Below are positions 37,469 through 47,175 of a stretch of 64,000 nt of DNA, in pieces (positions within the stretch are counted from its first letter, which is position 1; each line of letters begins with the position of its first letter). This DNA comes from Pseudomonadota bacterium (GTDB lineage Bacteria > Pseudomonadota > Alphaproteobacteria > Rhizobiales > MH13), in contig JBCCPK010000006.1 in assembly GCA_039024915.1 (NCBI GenBank), positions 248,001 through 312,000 on the forward strand, written 5' to 3'. The notes beneath the pieces are model-generated. The model had not been told where the DNA came from, did not search any database, and saw only the letters and a list, made by a program, of their open reading frames with translations. A program made the position numbers and the translations under genes.

Positions 37469-38827
37469 ATGTTCAAAAAAGTTCTGATTGCAAACCGCGG
37501 CGAGATCGCGCTTCGTGTGCTGCGCGCCTGCAAGGAAATGGGAATCGGTACTGTGGCGGTTCACTCCACAGCCGACGCCAACGCCATGCACGTTCGTTTG
37601 GCCGACGAAAGCGTTTGTATCGGGCCACCGGCGGCCGCCGAGAGCTACCTGAATATCCCGCAGATTTTGGCGGCGTGTGAAATCACCGAAGCAGACGCAG
37701 TGCATCCGGGCTACGGCTTTCTTTCGGAAAACGCGCGCTTCTCGGAGATCCTGGCCGCGCACAATGTCACTTTCATTGGGCCGACGGCTGAGCACATTGA
37801 CACCATGGGCGATAAGATTGCGGCGAAAGAGACCGCAAAACGCCTTGGAATACCGGTGGTTCCTGGCTCCGAAGGGGCCATTCATTCGGTTGCTGACGCA
37901 AAGAAGCTCGCCGATGACATGGGCTACCCCGTGCTCGTCAAGGCGGCAGCTGGCGGTGGTGGTCGCGGCATGAAGGTTGCGCGCACGGCTGACGACCTTG
38001 CGAACGCGGTTGAAACAGCGCGAGCGGAGGCACGCGCCGCCTTCGGTGACGATGCGCTTTATCTAGAGAAGTACCTCGGCAATCCTCGACATATTGAGGT
38101 GCAGGTTTTTGGCGATGGAAAGGGTGCGGGTATCCATCTGGGCGAGCGCGATTGTTCGCTGCAGCGCAGGCACCAAAAGGTCTGGGAAGAAGCGCTTTCA
38201 CCGGCGATCACTGCCGAGCAACGCGCGGAAATTGGCGGCATCGCGGCCGATGCCATCGCAGCGCTCGGCTATTCTGGTGCGGGAACCATCGAGTTTCTTT
38301 ACGAGGACGGACAGTTCTACTTCATCGAAATGAACACGCGTCTGCAGGTTGAACACCCGATAACAGAGGCCATCACGGGGCTGGATCTGGTCGCCGAACA
38401 GTTGCGGGTTGCCGCCGGGCATGGGCTATCGATCAGCCAGGATGAGGTGTCCTTCTCCGGCCACGCCATCGAATGCCGGATCAACGCCGAGCACCCCGAA
38501 ACCTTTCGACCCTCACCTGGACTTATTGAGGCGTTCCATCCTTCCGGCGGGTTGGGCGTCCGTGTGGATTCAGCGGTCTATGCTGGCTACAAAATCCCGC
38601 CCCACTACGACAGTCTGATTGGGAAACTCATTGTTCATGGTGACACCCGGGAATTGGCGCTCAATCGGCTGTCTCGGGCCTTGGATGAGTTCGTCATATC
38701 CGGAATTGAGTCGACCATCCCTCTGTTCCGACAACTCGTCCACGAAGACGATATTCGGAACGGGAACTATTCCATCCACTGGTTGGAGCGTTGGCTTGCG
38801 GAGAACGCGGAATCATCGCAGGGCTGA
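37469..38827 (+). CDS. accC: Acetyl-CoA carboxylase, biotin carboxylase subunit
   Basis: ATP-dependent carboxylation of biotin on AccB. 452 residues. The N-terminal biotin carboxylase domain begins KKVLIANRGEIALRVLRAC. The ATP-grasp domain has the glycine-rich loop KAAAGGGGRGM and the catalytic FIEMNTRLQVEHPITE. The C-terminal domain includes GHAIECRINAE. Co-transcribed with accB. Confidence 0.97.
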   Translation: MFKKVLIANRGEIALRVLRACKEMGIGTVAVHSTADANAMHVRLADESVCIGPPAAAESYLNIPQILAACEITEADAVHPGYGFLSENARFSEILAAHNVTFIGPTAEHIDTMGDKIAAKETAKRLGIPVVPGSEGAIHSVADAKKLADDMGYPVLVKAAAGGGGRGMKVARTADDLANAVETARAEARAAFGDDALYLEKYLGNPRHIEVQVFGDGKGAGIHLGERDCSLQRRHQKVWEEALSPAITAEQRAEIGGIAADAIAALGYSGAGTIEFLYEDGQFYFIEMNTRLQVEHPITEAITGLDLVAEQLRVAAGHGLSISQDEVSFSGHAIECRINAEHPETFRPSPGLIEAFHPSGGLGVRVDSAVYAGYKIPPHYDSLIGKLIVHGDTRELALNRLSRALDEFVISGIESTIPLFRQLVHEDDIRNGNYSIHWLERWLAENAESSQG

Positions 38828-38854
38828 ATTAGCGCCTTTCATCAAGCACCAACG

Positions 38855-39511
38855 ATGCCTAACCCGATAACGGCAGACTTGCTTCTGGAAGCTTACGAGG
38901 TTGGCTTCTTTCCAATGTCGGAAGATGCGGACGACCCAAACCTGTTTTGGGTTAACCCGCCGATGCGCGGTATTCTTCCGCTCGATAGCTTTCATGTTCC
39001 GCGTCGGCTCGCCCGCACGGTCAGAAGTGATCTGTTTGAAGTGCGGGTGGATCATGATTTTGACGGCGTCATTTCTGGCTGTGGCGATGCTGCGCCGGGA
39101 CGTTCCTCCACGTGGATCAATGCAGATATCCGCCGTCTCTATCGCGAACTGTTTGATCGCGGCCTCTGCCATACGGTTGAATGCCGCTATGACGGCGTTC
39201 TGGTTGGCGGGCTCTACGGGGTCGCGATCGGCGCTGCTTTCTTCGGCGAGAGCATGTTTTCCAAACGCCGAGACGCCTCAAAAGTGGCGCTGGTTCACCT
39301 TGTAGGACGTTTGATTGCAGGCGGTTTCACGTTACTCGACACGCAATTTATCACCGATCATCTGAAGCAATTCGGGGCGACTGAAATCCCAGCAATGGAG
39401 TATCGAGGACTGCTCGCGCGAGCGACGGCGCAAACTGCAGATTTCTTGCACTGGCCCTCTCAAGGGGTTGCAGGCGCAGAATCACTGCAGCCAATCAACC
39501 AGACATCGTAG
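38855..39511 (+). CDS. aat: Leucyl/phenylalanyl-tRNA-protein transferase
   Basis: N-end rule enzyme that adds Leu or Phe to proteins with basic N-termini to mark them for ClpSAP degradation. 218 residues with the family blocks [47 protein letters not shown] and [15 protein letters not shown], then [13 protein letters not shown]. It follows accC by 27 bases. Its 3' end overlaps the convergent DUF2155 gene by 52 bases. Confidence 0.95.
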   Translation: MPNPITADLLLEAYEVGFFPMSEDADDPNLFWVNPPMRGILPLDSFHVPRRLARTVRSDLFEVRVDHDFDGVISGCGDAAPGRSSTWINADIRRLYRELFDRGLCHTVECRYDGVLVGGLYGVAIGAAFFGESMFSKRRDASKVALVHLVGRLIAGGFTLLDTQFITDHLKQFGATEIPAMEYRGLLARATAQTADFLHWPSQGVAGAESLQPINQTS

Positions 39512-39876
39512 ACCGGGTGATCGATCGCGTTCAGTCCGGGGCTTTCCGCAAGCATCCAACCCGTGAAAATCCGCCTGATCCGGCGGTCGAGGGTCAGCTC
39601 ATCCACCTCAAGAAACACGGTGGTTTTTTCTTGCTCCGATGGCGGCCGATCATAGCAGACCCGCGGCGTCAGCTGTAGGGCGCCAAATTGCACAGTCTCA
39701 TCCACCAGCACATAAAACGAGTGAAGTTCACCGGTGATTTTGTCGAGGCCGGAAAACAGCGCAACTGGGCGTTCGTTGCGTAACACTGGCGCAGCGGTTT
39801 GCGCCCTCGAACCGATTGCGCCAACGGCAATTACGAGCAACGCGCTGGCGAGGCCAGCGCTGATCCATCGAAGCAT
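39460..39876 (-). CDS. DUF2155 exported protein
   Basis: 138-residue exported protein of a family restricted largely to alphaproteobacteria. From ATG 39876 ([26 protein letters not shown]) it has a signal peptide with cleavage after SRAQ. The mature part carries the family motif [43 protein letters not shown] and ends with [27 protein letters not shown], given here in parts: FTGWM and DVWLIGC are the clearest. Function unknown. The upstream frame to 40050 is not family sequence. Confidence 0.85.
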   Translation of the reverse strand: MLRWISAGLASALLVIAVGAIGSRAQTAAPVLRNERPVALFSGLDKITGELHSFYVLVDETVQFGALQLTPRVCYDRPPSEQEKTTVFLEVDELTLDRRIRRIFTGWMLAESPGLNAIDHPVYDVWLIGCSDSAPATP

Positions 39877-40031
39877 GGTATGCGTGTTCCTCCACTTACG
39901 CGGCAAAGCCAGACTACCGCGCGTTTTCCAACGCCATCTTTGTGTTGATTCGGCGGTAGCTGAACAGCTCTGCTGGCTGTGTTGGGGCCGAAAAGCGCCA
40001 GATTCGCCATGCTGGCCGGTGGCCCGGTGTT

Positions 40032-40427
40032 TTAGTCGCCTGGGGACCAAGCTTCATAATCGCCTGTAGCCGCCGGGCGCTTAGCTGGCGTGAGTATGGA
40101 GCCATCTGGCCGGTACGCTCCGGGCGTTCCGGTCAAGTTTGGTTGATGCGGCCTCTCCCAGTCTTTCGGCGAATAGCCATCCTCGGTTGGTGGCGTGTCT
40201 GTCTTCTTGTGCATCCAACCGTGCCAGCCGGGAGAGATTTTTGATGCGTCTGCTTCACCCTTGTAGATTACCCAACGGCGCTCACCGTGCGGTGGGACAT
40301 CAGCTCTGTAATAGACATTACCAAGCTCATCCTCGCCTACGCGCTGCCCTTTGCGAGCGGTAAACCACATGGTCCCGAACGTTTGATCCTGCCACCAGGT
40401 AAAGAAGCGGAGCAAAAACTGTTTCAT
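40032..40427 (-). CDS. NADH:ubiquinone oxidoreductase NDUFA12-family subunit
   Basis: 131 residues from ATG 40427 (MKQFLLRFFTWWQDQTFGTMWFTARKG, of which the WWQDQTFGTMWFT part is diagnostic). This accessory complex I subunit is shared by alphaproteobacteria and mitochondria. Family blocks VGEDELGNVYY, RRWVIYKGEADAS and PGWHGWMHKKTDTPP are present. AAGG lies before the start. It precedes the DUF2155 gene on the same strand, a conserved pairing. Confidence 0.92.
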   Translation of the reverse strand: MKQFLLRFFTWWQDQTFGTMWFTARKGQRVGEDELGNVYYRADVPPHGERRWVIYKGEADASKISPGWHGWMHKKTDTPPTEDGYSPKDWERPHQPNLTGTPGAYRPDGSILTPAKRPAATGDYEAWSPGD

Positions 40428-40560
40428 GATTGTGCCTTGTATGGAGCGGTGCACGAAGCACACAAACTTGTGCGAAATTTGCGACAGACTGTCCAGCTTC
40501 GTCAGGGTTCTCACCCCTTCGTAGTTTCACGAATATCTACGTAAAACACCGAATGACGTT

Positions 40561-40655
40561 GCGGCTGCTTGGGGTTGCTTCGCCGGTTCAGTACTCAGCC
40601 GCGCTCCGACGCACTATCCACACTGATAGCGGGGAAAACCCCCCGCTCTTTTTTT
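40561..40655 (+). ncRNA. Candidate small RNA ending in an intrinsic terminator
   Basis: Plus-strand segment with a GCGGCTG/CAGCCGC stem (40561-40567 with 40596-40602) followed by a strong terminator at 40628-40655. No plus-strand protein gene lies upstream: the neighbour NDUFA12 is on the minus strand, and the only long plus frame reads through the terminator. The 5' end is unknown and I find no consensus promoter, so the limits shown are those of the visible structure. A short untranslated transcript is the simplest reason for a terminator here. Confidence 0.35.
40628..40655 (+). terminator. Strong rho-independent terminator before nrdJ
   Basis: Perfect 7-bp stem AGCGGGG/CCCCGCT with a 6-base loop, then C and seven T. 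It works only in the plus direction. It lies 165 bases upstream of the first NrdR box, so it ends a transcript that starts further upstream and insulates nrdJ from it. Confidence 0.8.
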
Positions 40656-40820
40656 ACCGCCGTACGGTGGTTGACGGACGCATGCGAGTCGGGCCTCTTA
40701 CACGCCGTTACGGTTTCGCCCGCCCGTCGTGGGCGAGTTTCAAGTCATGCGCTGTCAGGGTATCGCAGAAAAATGTCCGCACTGGGCCTTTTTGTGCGCA
40801 GGGTATTTTGCGCGTGAGTT

Positions 40821-40867
40821 TCACAAGATATGGTGTTAATTATTCGTTTACACACTACATCTAGCGT
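40821..40867 (+). promoter_or_regulatory. Two tandem NrdR boxes upstream of nrdJ
   Basis: TCACAAGATATGGTGT (40821-40836) and ACACTACATCTAGCGT (40852-40867) each match about 13 of 16 positions of the NrdR box ACACWATATWTWGTGT. Their start-to-start distance is 31 bases, three helical turns, which is the normal spacing of paired NrdR sites. The first box overlaps a possible -10 (TATGGT, 40829-40834). NrdR represses ribonucleotide reductase genes when dATP is high. The nrdR gene is not in the window. Confidence 0.75.
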
Positions 40868-41055
40868 GCTTGAAGGTCAGGCCGACCTGCGTGGTGGCAC
40901 GCTCCGACTCGATGTTTCGAAGTGGAGCCAGATTGCTCAACGTTTTCCGGCCACTTTGCCAGCGAAAGCTTTCGCTACGGAACTTTGTGACTGGTTTTAG
41001 AGAAGAATAATCGGCGCATACGCGCCACTTTTGGGGCTGAAGGAGCTTTTCGACG
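40864..41055 (+). other. Structured leader of nrdJ
   Basis: About 190 bases between the NrdR boxes and the start codon. It contains a hairpin GCGTGC/GCACGC (40864-40902) enclosing AGGTC/GACCT, a perfect 16-bp palindrome AGCGAAAGCTTTCGCT (40961-40976), and a GGCGC-ATAC-GCGCC hairpin (41013-41026) about 12 bases before the ribosome site GAAGGAG. No coding sequence seen. A regulatory leader is plausible but unproven. Confidence 0.45.
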
Positions 41056-44000
41056 ATGCGTGTTGCGCGGCATTTCACCAAACCTGATCAGACAGCTTAT
41101 GCAGACCTTACGTTCCGCTCTGCGAACAGTGAGATTCGCAATCCCGACGGGTCAATTGTCTTTCAGCTGACTGATATTCAGGTTCCTGAGCAGTGGAGCC
41201 AGGTGGCGTGCGACATCATCGCCCAAAAGTACTTCCGAAAAGCCGGGGTGCCGGCGCGCCTGAAGAAGGTGGAAGAGAATTCTGTGCCGTCATGGCTTTG
41301 GCGTTCGGTTGCCGATGAGAAAGCGCTCGCCGAGCTTCCTGAAGATGAGCGCTACGGTCCGGAGAAAGATGCGAGGCAGGTTTTTGACCGGCTTGCAGGC
41401 ACCTGGACCTATTGGGGCTGGAAGGGCGGCTACTTTGATGGCGAAGATGATGCCCTCGCCTTCCGCGACGAGCTGGCGTTCATGTTGGCGACGCAGCGCG
41501 TGGCGCCGAACTCTCCACAGTGGTTCAACACCGGATTGCATTGGGCCTATGGCATCGATGGCCCGGGTCAGGGACATTATTACGTAGACCCCGAAACCGG
41601 CGAGCTGACCAAGTCGCAATCCGCTTACGAACATCCGCAGCCGCACGCTTGCTTTATCCAGGGCGTCGGCGACGATTTGGTGAACGAGGGCGGCATCATG
41701 GACCTGTGGGTTCGCGAGGCACGGCTGTTCAAATATGGCTCGGGAACCGGATCAAACTTTTCCATGCTGCGCGGCGAAGGTGAGCGGCTCTCGGGCGGCG
41801 GCAAGTCGTCTGGCCTTATGAGCTTCCTGCGCATTGGCGACCGTGCGGCCGGCGCAATCAAATCCGGCGGCACAACCCGGCGCGCCGCCAAGATGGTTGT
41901 GGTGGATGTCGATCACCCCGACATCGAGACCTACATCGATTGGAAAGTGAAGGAAGAGCAGAAAGTCGCCGCTCTCGTCACCGGCTCAAAGATCGTCAAA
42001 AAGCACCTGACGGCCATCATGAAGGCTTGCGTTAACTGCGAAGGCGAAGGCGGTGACTGCTTCGAGGTCACCAAAAACCCGGCGCTAAAGCGTGAGGTTC
42101 GCGCCGCCAAGAAGGCACTGGTGCCCGAAAACTACATTCACCGTGTCATCCAATTCGCACGCCAAGGCTACACTGAGCTGGCGTTTGAAACTTACGATAC
42201 CGACTGGGATTCAGAAGCTTACGGTACCGTCTCGGGCCAGAACTCCAACAACTCTGTTTCCATCACCGACGACTTCCTGCGGTCTGTAGAGAACGATGGC
42301 GATTGGGATCTGGTCGAGCGCACAACGGGCAAAGTCTCAAAGACGGTGAAGTCCCGCGATCTATGGGAAAAAATCGGCCACGCCGCCTGGGCGTCGGCTG
42401 ATCCGGGTCTGCACTTCAACACGACCATGAATGACTGGCACACCTCGCCGGCGGCGGGTCGTATCCGCGCGTCCAATCCGTGTTCGGAATACATGTTTCT
42501 CGACGATACAGCCTGTAATCTGGCGTCGCTAAACCTGCTGCAGTTCAATGGTACCGGCCCCGAAGGCGAGAAAAACGTTTTCGATATCGAAGCGTATGAG
42601 CATGCCGTCCGCCTCTGGACGATGGTTCTCGAAATCTCGGTGGCGATGGCGCAGTTTCCATCGAAGCGAATCGCCGAGCTATCCTACGAATACCGGACGC
42701 TGGGCCTCGGCTATGCCAATATTGGCGGGCTGCTGATGACGTCTGGTATCGCCTATGACAGCGACGAAGCGCGAGCCATCTGCGGGTCGCTGACGGCAAT
42801 CATGACCGGCGTGGCTTACGCGACCAGTGCGGAGATGGCGCGCGAGCTCGGACCGTTTCCGGGCTATGCTGCCAATGGACCGAATATGCTTCGCGTGATG
42901 CGCAACCATCGCAACGCGGCACTGGGCCTGAGCAGCGGCTATGAGGGGTTGAGCGTCGACCCTGTTCCGCTCGATCATGAAAACTGTCCCGACCAGCGGC
43001 TCATTGCCCATGCCATCCAGGCATGGGATCAAGCGGTAAACCTGGGCGAACAATATGGCTACAGAAACGCGCAAGCGACCGTGATCGCTCCCACAGGCAC
43101 AATCGGCCTCGTGATGGATTGTGACACCACCGGCATCGAGCCCGATTTCGCATTGGTGAAGTTCAAGAAGCTAGCTGGGGGCGGCTACTTTAAGATCATC
43201 AACCGCGCGGTTCCTGAAGCGCTGCGCGCGCTTGGCTATTCCGAAGCAGAAATCGGGGAGATTGAAGCCTATGCGGTCGGCCACGCTTCACTGGCCCAGG
43301 CACCTGGGGTTAATCATGGCTCTTTGAAAGCGCGCGGCTTTTCCGACGATGCGATCAAGAAGGTTGAAGGCGCCCTCGCCTCAGCGTTTGATATTAAATT
43401 CGTCTTCAATCGCTGGACGCTTGGAGATGATATCGCCATTGATGAGTTGGGTTTCACGGACGAGCAGCTGAACGATCCGTCGTTCGAAATGCTCGCGGCG
43501 CTCGGCTTCGATGCTGACGAAATCGCAATGGCCAACGAGCACGTTTGCGGAACAATGACACTTGAAGGCGCACCGCACCTCAAGGAAGAGGACTATGCTG
43601 TCTTTGATTGCGCCAATCCATGCGGAAAGAAGGGCGAACGCTATCTGTCCGTCGAGAGCCACATCCATATGATGGCGGCGGCTCAGCCCTTTATTTCCGG
43701 CGCGATTTCCAAGACGATCAATATGCCGAATTCGGCGAGCGTCGAGGACTGCAAGAACGCTTACATGATGTCATGGAAGCTGGCGCTCAAGGCGAACGCT
43801 CTGTATCGCGATGGGTCAAAGCTGTCCCAGCCGCTCAACGCGCAGCTTCTTGCCGACAATGACGATGATGAAGATGCCGACGATGTCGCTGAGGCAATCA
43901 TTGCGGCACCACAGGCTATGCGCGCGCAAGCGGTGGCGGAAAAGATCGTTGAGCGGATCATCGAAAAAGAGGTTCGCGTTCGCGAAAAGATGCCCGATCG

Positions 44001-44748
44001 GCGCAAAGGCTATACGCAGAAAGCACGCGTTGGTGGCCACAAGGTTTATCTGACCACGGGAGAATATGAAGACGGGCGTATCGGCGAGATTTTCATCGAC
44101 ATGCACAAGGAAGGGGCCGCCTTCCGGGCGATGATGAACAACTTCGCCATCGCCATTTCCCTTGGCCTGCAATATGGCGTGCCGCTTGAAGAGTATGTCG
44201 ATGCGTTCACCTTCACGCGCTTTGAACCAGCGGGCATGGTGCAAGGTAATGAGACGATCAAAAATGCGACGTCCATTCTCGACTATATTTTCCGTGAGTT
44301 GGCCGTGTCCTACCTTGGCCGCTACGATCTTGCGCATGTTACGCCAGACGATCACGGTGCGACGACGCTTGGTAAGGGCGAAGATGCTGAAAAACCGTCC
44401 GCGAATTCAATCGTTTCGGCAGGACTGGTCCGCGGTAAGGTCGCAGAGCGTTTGCAGGTCGTTGGTGGCTCGACCGTCGCGGAAGCTCCAACGAGTGGCG
44501 GGGTGACGGCCTCGCTTTCGTCTGCGGCAGTGGCATCGAATGTCGCGATGCATTTAGGCGCAGAACCGGCGGTCGTCGCGTCTGCACCCGCCATTCGCCA
44601 TGAACCGTCGGTAGCTGAACAACGCTCGATCGCTCGCATGAAGGGCTATGAGGGTGAAAGCTGCTCAGAGTGCGGCAACTTCACAATGGTTCGCAATGGT
44701 ACGTGCCTGAAGTGCGATACCTGCGGCTCCACAAGCGGCTGTTCGTAG
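41056..44748 (+). CDS. nrdJ: Vitamin B12-dependent (class II) ribonucleotide reductase
   Basis: Makes deoxyribonucleotides with adenosylcobalamin as radical source, so it works with or without oxygen. 1,230 residues, the long alphaproteobacterial form. The redox cysteine Cys199 lies in [10 protein letters not shown], and the thiyl-radical site is NPCSE (Asn474, Cys476, Glu478). [14 protein letters not shown] and [13 protein letters not shown] are substrate and effector regions. A helical insertion precedes [21 protein letters not shown]. The C-terminal zinc ribbon [18 protein letters not shown] (from about 1203) with CDTCGS and CS at the end acts in disulfide exchange. The strongest ribosome site is GAAGGAG, 11 bases before ATG. 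Confidence 0.96.
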   Translation: MRVARHFTKPDQTAYADLTFRSANSEIRNPDGSIVFQLTDIQVPEQWSQVACDIIAQKYFRKAGVPARLKKVEENSVPSWLWRSVADEKALAELPEDERYGPEKDARQVFDRLAGTWTYWGWKGGYFDGEDDALAFRDELAFMLATQRVAPNSPQWFNTGLHWAYGIDGPGQGHYYVDPETGELTKSQSAYEHPQPHACFIQGVGDDLVNEGGIMDLWVREARLFKYGSGTGSNFSMLRGEGERLSGGGKSSGLMSFLRIGDRAAGAIKSGGTTRRAAKMVVVDVDHPDIETYIDWKVKEEQKVAALVTGSKIVKKHLTAIMKACVNCEGEGGDCFEVTKNPALKREVRAAKKALVPENYIHRVIQFARQGYTELAFETYDTDWDSEAYGTVSGQNSNNSVSITDDFLRSVENDGDWDLVERTTGKVSKTVKSRDLWEKIGHAAWASADPGLHFNTTMNDWHTSPAAGRIRASNPCSEYMFLDDTACNLASLNLLQFNGTGPEGEKNVFDIEAYEHAVRLWTMVLEISVAMAQFPSKRIAELSYEYRTLGLGYANIGGLLMTSGIAYDSDEARAICGSLTAIMTGVAYATSAEMARELGPFPGYAANGPNMLRVMRNHRNAALGLSSGYEGLSVDPVPLDHENCPDQRLIAHAIQAWDQAVNLGEQYGYRNAQATVIAPTGTIGLVMDCDTTGIEPDFALVKFKKLAGGGYFKIINRAVPEALRALGYSEAEIGEIEAYAVGHASLAQAPGVNHGSLKARGFSDDAIKKVEGALASAFDIKFVFNRWTLGDDIAIDELGFTDEQLNDPSFEMLAALGFDADEIAMANEHVCGTMTLEGAPHLKEEDYAVFDCANPCGKKGERYLSVESHIHMMAAAQPFISGAISKTINMPNSASVEDCKNAYMMSWKLALKANALYRDGSKLSQPLNAQLLADNDDDEDADDVAEAIIAAPQAMRAQAVAEKIVERIIEKEVRVREKMPDRRKGYTQKARVGGHKVYLTTGEYEDGRIGEIFIDMHKEGAAFRAMMNNFAIAISLGLQYGVPLEEYVDAFTFTRFEPAGMVQGNETIKNATSILDYIFRELAVSYLGRYDLAHVTPDDHGATTLGKGEDAEKPSANSIVSAGLVRGKVAERLQVVGGSTVAEAPTSGGVTASLSSAAVASNVAMHLGAEPAVVASAPAIRHEPSVAEQRSIARMKGYEGESCSECGNFTMVRNGTCLKCDTCGSTSGCS

Positions 44749-44792
44749 TTGGCTGCTCTGTGAGTGCGGCGTCGTCGCAACGATGAACATGT

Positions 44793-44825
44793 AAGGCCCG
44801 GCCGGTTATCAGGTCGGGCCTTTTT
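44793..44825 (+). terminator. Intrinsic terminator after nrdJ
   Basis: AAGGCCCG pairs with CGGGCCTT and three further T and a C follow, 45 bases after the nrdJ stop. It separates nrdJ from the P450 gene. Confidence 0.8.
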
Positions 44826-44855
44826 CTACGCACACGGCGAGCCTACTTACTCAAT

Positions 44856-46112
44856 ATGCGCGCGCACTCCCAGCCCATCGATGAAACGGCTAGCTTCAGG
44901 CAAAATCCGCGCGAGCGTGCGTTCTTCGATGATCCTTACGGGACTTACGCCAAATTGCATGCTGAAGCGTCCGACGAAGGCCCCATTTTATTTTGGCAGG
45001 ACTATGGCCACTGGGTTTTCGGCGGCCTTGAAACCGTAAACGCCCTGTTCCGTGACAAGCGGCTGGGACGACAAATTCTCCATCGCATCCCAAGAGAAGA
45101 GCTTGGTTGGCCACCGCGGCCTCCACATCTGGCGGCATTTGACGCGGCCGAAGCACACTCGCTCCTTGAGCTCGAGCCACCCGATCACACCCGCCTGCGC
45201 GGCCTCATCAACCGCGCCTTTGTCTCGCGGCAGATCGAACAGCTGATCCCATCAATCGAAGAACGGGCTCAGAGCCTGCTGCGCTCCTTCGCACCTGATC
45301 ACCCCGTCGATCTCATTTCACAGTTCGCCGAACCTCTCGCCGTTTCAACGATTGCGGACATGCTTGGGATCGACCAAAAACACGGACCACGCTTGCTCGC
45401 CTGGTCCCACGCGATGGTGAAGATGTATATGCCGGGACGAACCTCGTTTGACGAAACGGCTGCCAACACGGCTGCAAATGCGTTCTCCCAATGGGTCCGA
45501 GCGATTGTCCGAACGCGCCGGAAGGCGCCCGGAACCGACCTGCTGAGCCAACTTGTCCATATTGAAGACTCAACGGACCGTTTGTCGGAGGACGAGGTGG
45601 TGTCCACCGTGATCCTACTTCTGAACGCCGGGCATGAAGCCACGGTCCACGCAATGGGAAACGGGCTGCGCATTCTTCTGGATACCGGACGGGAGCGGCG
45701 CGCGGCCTGGCTGCAAGATGCCGACGCACTTGTTGAGGAGGTCCTGCGTTACGCGCCGCCACTACACATGTTCACGCGGTACGTGCTTGAAGACTGCGAG
45801 CTGTTCGGCCACCCCTTCAAAGCCGGAGACGTTGTTGGGCTCCATTTGGGCATGGCCAACCATGACCCACGCGCGATGGCAAACCCGCAACAGTTCGATC
45901 CTAGCCGGGTACCCGTCAAACAAGTCGCGTTTGGAGCCGGTATCCATTTTTGTATCGGCCACGCGTTGGCAAGATTGGAACTGGCTCGTGTCCTGCCGCT
46001 CATTTTTGACTTTGCTCCGGCTATCGAGGTGTGTGGTCGTCTGATCACCAAGGACGCCTACCATTTCCATGGCCTCGAAGCCTTGCCGGTCCGGCTCGAA
46101 CCTGTCGCATGA
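44856..46112 (+). CDS. Cytochrome P450
   Basis: Soluble bacterial P450 of 418 residues. The heme-binding loop is FGAGIHFCIG with the thiolate Cys366. The K-helix ExxR is EEVLRYAPP. The I-helix reads LLLNAGHEATVHAMGNG: the first conserved Thr of AGxET is Ala and the next is Thr. The B-C region LLELEPPDHTRLRGLINRAF is typical of class I P450s. No ferredoxin or ferredoxin reductase is beside it, so electrons must come from elsewhere. Its stop overlaps the dipeptidase start (ATGA), so the two are translationally coupled. Substrate unknown. Confidence 0.92.
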   Translation: MRAHSQPIDETASFRQNPRERAFFDDPYGTYAKLHAEASDEGPILFWQDYGHWVFGGLETVNALFRDKRLGRQILHRIPREELGWPPRPPHLAAFDAAEAHSLLELEPPDHTRLRGLINRAFVSRQIEQLIPSIEERAQSLLRSFAPDHPVDLISQFAEPLAVSTIADMLGIDQKHGPRLLAWSHAMVKMYMPGRTSFDETAANTAANAFSQWVRAIVRTRRKAPGTDLLSQLVHIEDSTDRLSEDEVVSTVILLLNAGHEATVHAMGNGLRILLDTGRERRAAWLQDADALVEEVLRYAPPLHMFTRYVLEDCELFGHPFKAGDVVGLHLGMANHDPRAMANPQQFDPSRVPVKQVAFGAGIHFCIGHALARLELARVLPLIFDFAPAIEVCGRLITKDAYHFHGLEALPVRLEPVA

Positions 46113-47167
46113 CGCCGATCCCGGTCTTTGATGGGCACAACGATTTGCTCGCGCGCCTGCATATTGCGGGCGGAGTGGAAGTGGCAGGAAGTTTCTCAAC
46201 CGGTCGGGCGCGCGGCCATATCGATGCTCAGAAGATGCAATCCGGCACTATGGTGGGCGGACTATTTGCCCTTTGGGTGCCCGGTTCCGCAGGCCCTAGC
46301 GATCGTGCAGAGCGCGCGATGCGGCAAGCGGGATACGACGTTCCGCTTCCACCACCGGTGGACCGGATGACCGCAGCGCACGTCGTGAAGGACCAATTGG
46401 CGATTTTGCGCGCCATCGAGACTGGCGGTGGTTGCACTGTATGTGTGACCGTCGATCAAATCGAAAAGGCCATACAGGAGGGAATTCCTGCGGCGGTCAT
46501 TCATCTGGAAGGGGCGGAAGCCATTGGCCCCGAATTCGATCAATTGGATGATCTGGTTGCGTCCGGTTTGCGGTCACTCGGCCCGGTCTGGAGCCGGCCA
46601 ACGATCTTTGGCCACGGCGTTCCATTCCGGTTTCCGGCAACGCCGGATATCGGCCCGGGACTGACCGATGACGGCAAGCGGCTCGTAAAGCGCTGCACGG
46701 AACTGAAGATACTGGTTGATGTCGCCCATCTGAACGAAGCCGGTTTCTGGGACGTGGCCGCGCTGATCCAACAGCCAATTGTTGCAACCCATTCTAACGT
46801 TCATGCGCTGTGCCCGCACGCCCGCAACCTGACCGACTGCCAACTCGACGCCATTACAGAGAGCGACGGGCTCGTCGGTCTCAATTTCGCGACAGCCTTC
46901 CTGCGCGAGGATGGCCGGATGCGGTCAGACACCCCAATCGACATCATGGTCGATCATCTGGCCTATCTGGTTGACCGGATGGGAGAGACGCGCGTCGCAT
47001 TAGGCTCTGATTTTGACGGGGCGGTCGTGCCCCGAGAAATCGGTTCAGCGGCCGGATTACAGAAACTCGTTGAAGCGATGCGCCATCGCGGCTTCGACGA
47101 GCCGCTCATTGAGAACATTTGCTGGAAAAACTGGTTAAGAGTTCTGCGCGCGATCTGGGGCGCTTAG
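46109..47167 (+). CDS. M19 (membrane dipeptidase-type) metallopeptidase
   Basis: Renal-dipeptidase family enzyme, 352 residues from ATG 46109, overlapping the P450 stop by 4 bases. The binuclear zinc site is seen as DGHND (His10, Asp12), Glu134 in IHLEGAE, His207 in VDVAHLNEAGFWD and His228 in VATHSNV; GSDFDGAV is the last conserved block. No signal peptide is visible, so it should be cytosolic. Members hydrolyse dipeptides, including D-residue ones, and some beta-lactams. The tie to a P450 suggests a shared substrate pathway; this is inference. Confidence 0.9.
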   Translation: MTPIPVFDGHNDLLARLHIAGGVEVAGSFSTGRARGHIDAQKMQSGTMVGGLFALWVPGSAGPSDRAERAMRQAGYDVPLPPPVDRMTAAHVVKDQLAILRAIETGGGCTVCVTVDQIEKAIQEGIPAAVIHLEGAEAIGPEFDQLDDLVASGLRSLGPVWSRPTIFGHGVPFRFPATPDIGPGLTDDGKRLVKRCTELKILVDVAHLNEAGFWDVAALIQQPIVATHSNVHALCPHARNLTDCQLDAITESDGLVGLNFATAFLREDGRMRSDTPIDIMVDHLAYLVDRMGETRVALGSDFDGAVVPREIGSAAGLQKLVEAMRHRGFDEPLIENICWKNWLRVLRAIWGA

Positions 47168-47175
47168 CGTCACCA

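Noticed and set aside
40430-40864. 144-codon plus-strand open frame before nrdJ
   Set aside because: It runs through a strong intrinsic terminator and the NrdR boxes, has a Phe/Arg/Ser-rich composition and no family features.
40864-40902. Cobalamin riboswitch upstream of nrdJ
   Set aside because: Only a partial B12-box-like sequence is present, with an inserted base, and the conserved core around it is missing. Kept as a structured leader instead.
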